Assembly (NCBI GenBank): GCA_003117195.1
Contig: BDSI01000020.1
Span: forward strand, 727,146 to 791,145
DNA: 64,000 nucleotides
Direction of reading: 5' to 3'
Origin: Eudorina sp. 2006-703-Eu-15
Taxonomy: Eukaryota; Chlorophyta; Chlorophyceae; Chlamydomonadales; Volvocaceae
In this document: piece by piece, positions 62,791-64,000 of the stretch
How the letters are laid out: each line of letters starts with the position of its first letter
How positions within the stretch are numbered: position 1 is the stretch's first letter
Translations under genes and position numbers: made by a program
The notes under the pieces: model-generated
What the model saw: only the letters and a program-made list of their open reading frames with translations
The model's database searches: none
What the model was told of the DNA's origin: nothing

Positions 62791-64000
62791 CTACACCTGC
62801 GACTCGCCCTCCCCTTCTTGCTGCTCCTGTTCCCCTTCGTTGTCCTGGTGCTCCTGCTCCTGCTGCTGCGCGTCGACCCCCACACTGTGCTCCGAGCCCT
62901 GCTCAGAGTCGCCGCAAAGGTCACTGTCGCTGATGCCAGCCAGGAACCTCCCCAGTGCGGTCAGGCCCGCCTCCATAGCCTGCTGGCCCGCGCCCTTCTG
63001 CTGGCCGCCAGCCGCCTCCGCAGCATCGTTATCGCTAACCCCATTCTCCTCTTCCTCCTCATCAGGCTCCACCTGCGGCCTGAACACCGCATTTCGAAAG
63101 ATCGAGTGGCGCGGGAAATAGGTCCCGGTTCCGGAGCCGGCGTCCGAGCTGACGCGCCCCGAGGCATACGTGCTGGTCTCCGAGCCGGGACCAGTGCTGT
63201 TGGCACCTCCATCCACATCCACCAGCCCTGTGACCAGCAAGCCCCGGACCGACAGCGCGTCTGCCAGCCGCGTGGCCAGGTCGGCAGCGCCCGCCTCCGG
63301 TTCGTTTTCTTCGGCATTCCGCGCATCACTGTTGGCACCGACGGCGGCGGCAGTTGCACCGCCGAGACCGACGCCCGCACCCGCGCCAGCGATGCTGACG
63401 TACAAAGGATCAACCGGTCCCAGATCATCGCCGTACCACTCCTCCTCGCAGCTGTACAACTGATTGTTGGCGACCTGCCGCCAGGTGGGCAGGACACCTG
63501 GCAGCACGGCACCGCTGCTGCCATGACCACCACTGCCGGCGGGTTCCACGCCATGCCCGTATGCGGCGTTGAATGGCGCCATCGGCGCGGGCGAAAGCGG
63601 GGACATGGGCAGCGCGCCGCCAGTGGCAGCTGCAGCCGTCGAACCATCGCCAGAGATACGCGTCGCCAGGGACGGCGGGGCCGCCGCGCTGCCGACGCTG
63701 CTGATCGTGCCGCGTGACGGCCGACCCGAAACGACCACAGTGGGCGTGTCTCTGTTGATGCCCGCGGCGGCAGCACCGCTGTTCTGCGCCATGACCGTCA
63801 TGAGGTCCAGGCTCCGGAGCGCCACGCCCAGCGCGGCATTCATCGCTTCCATGCCCGGCACAGCCGCAGCGACAGCCGCCGCGGCAGCCGCCGCGGCGGC
63901 GGCGGTGTCCCCACCTGCGCCCGAGCGCGTTGTGGCCGCCACCGGCCCCGTCGCGCCTGACGTGGGCGTGGACGTAGTCGCGGCGATGCTGGTTCGGGCG
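62791..64000 (-). CDS. Gly/Ala/Ser-rich protein of unknown function, 3' end
   Basis: An uninterrupted minus-strand frame enters from the right edge and ends at a stop at 62791-62793; over 400 residues are visible with no start in view, so this is probably the last exon. It contains Ala-rich low complexity (near MNAALGVALRSLDLMTVMAQ), a more ordered stretch (LPTWRQVANNQLYSCEEEWY, GDDLGPVDPLYV), an acidic run (EPDEEEEENGVSDNDAAEAA) and a Gln/Glu-rich C-terminus ending GEGESQV. The mix of disorder and one conserved-looking core fits a regulatory or scaffold protein, but I recognise no domain. Coding-like GC bias and the lack of stops over 1.2 kb support it as real. Confidence 0.65.
   Translation of the reverse strand, partial: ARTSIAATTSTPTSGATGPVAATTRSGAGGDTAAAAAAAAAAVAAAVPGMEAMNAALGVALRSLDLMTVMAQNSGAAAAGINRDTPTVVVSGRPSRGTISSVGSAAAPPSLATRISGDGSTAAAATGGALPMSPLSPAPMAPFNAAYGHGVEPAGSGGHGSSGAVLPGVLPTWRQVANNQLYSCEEEWYGDDLGPVDPLYVSIAGAGAGVGLGGATAAAVGANSDARNAEENEPEAGAADLATRLADALSVRGLLVTGLVDVDGGANSTGPGSETSTYASGRVSSDAGSGTGTYFPRHSIFRNAVFRPQVEPDEEEEENGVSDNDAAEAAGGQQKGAGQQAMEAGLTALGRFLAGISDSDLCGDSEQGSEHSVGVDAQQQEQEHQDNEGEQEQQEGEGESQV

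Overview
The window is nuclear DNA of a green alga, most likely a volvocine or other chlamydomonadalean species. The evidence is GC-rich, intron-dense genes with GTGNGN/GTANGN donors and C-rich acceptors, GC-biased third positions, abundant micro- and minisatellites, a plastid-type soluble starch synthase and a UPF0193/EVG1 gene typical of ciliated organisms. No operon, prokaryotic gene, rRNA, confident tRNA or CRISPR array is visible. I assembled the gene models by hand from splice sites, reading phase and homology. Exon ends are predictions; catalytic and ankyrin exons are more secure than 5' exons.

Layout. (1) 74-1746, +: last four exons of a UPF0193/EVG1 homologue whose 5' end lies outside the window. 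(2) 1747-5942: intergenic DNA with copies of a dispersed repeat end, two decayed copies of one gene 3' end, and a short unassigned ORF. (3) 5943-15114, +: a complete 22-exon starch synthase I gene, 885 codons, with a long low-complexity N-terminal extension. (4) 15115-19295: no gene recognised. (5) 19296-23943, +: a tentative small gene for a membrane-anchored or secreted protein of unknown function. (6) 24556-40114, + (here 'paralogue A'): an 18-exon gene for a 2,864-residue protein with a Pro/Ala-rich N-terminus, an ankyrin-rich centre, a helical coiled-coil region and a conserved acidic tail. (7) 40115-45944: repeat-bearing intergenic spacer. (8) 45945-59607, + ('paralogue B'): a tandem duplicate of A with matching exon structure from A exon 4 onward, but a different and possibly broken 5' end. 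(9) 59608-62790: no gene recognised. (10) 62791-64000, -: the 3' end of a Gly/Ala/Ser-rich protein gene that runs off the window.

The main discovery candidate is the A/B pair. It comprises two giant tandem paralogues I cannot assign to a named family. Each contains three copies of a non-ankyrin helical module interleaved with ankyrin repeats, and ends in a shared peptide of the form GDRHEDDFxLSYS. Their nucleotide identity is mosaic: near-identical blocks alternate with unrelated linkers, as expected of gene conversion. A alone carries a candidate globular domain across exons 2-3. Other items are an isolated AT-rich island in a GC-rich intron (possible organelle DNA insertion), a dispersed repeat family with a conserved end, and a (TCTG)n tract of about 350 bp.
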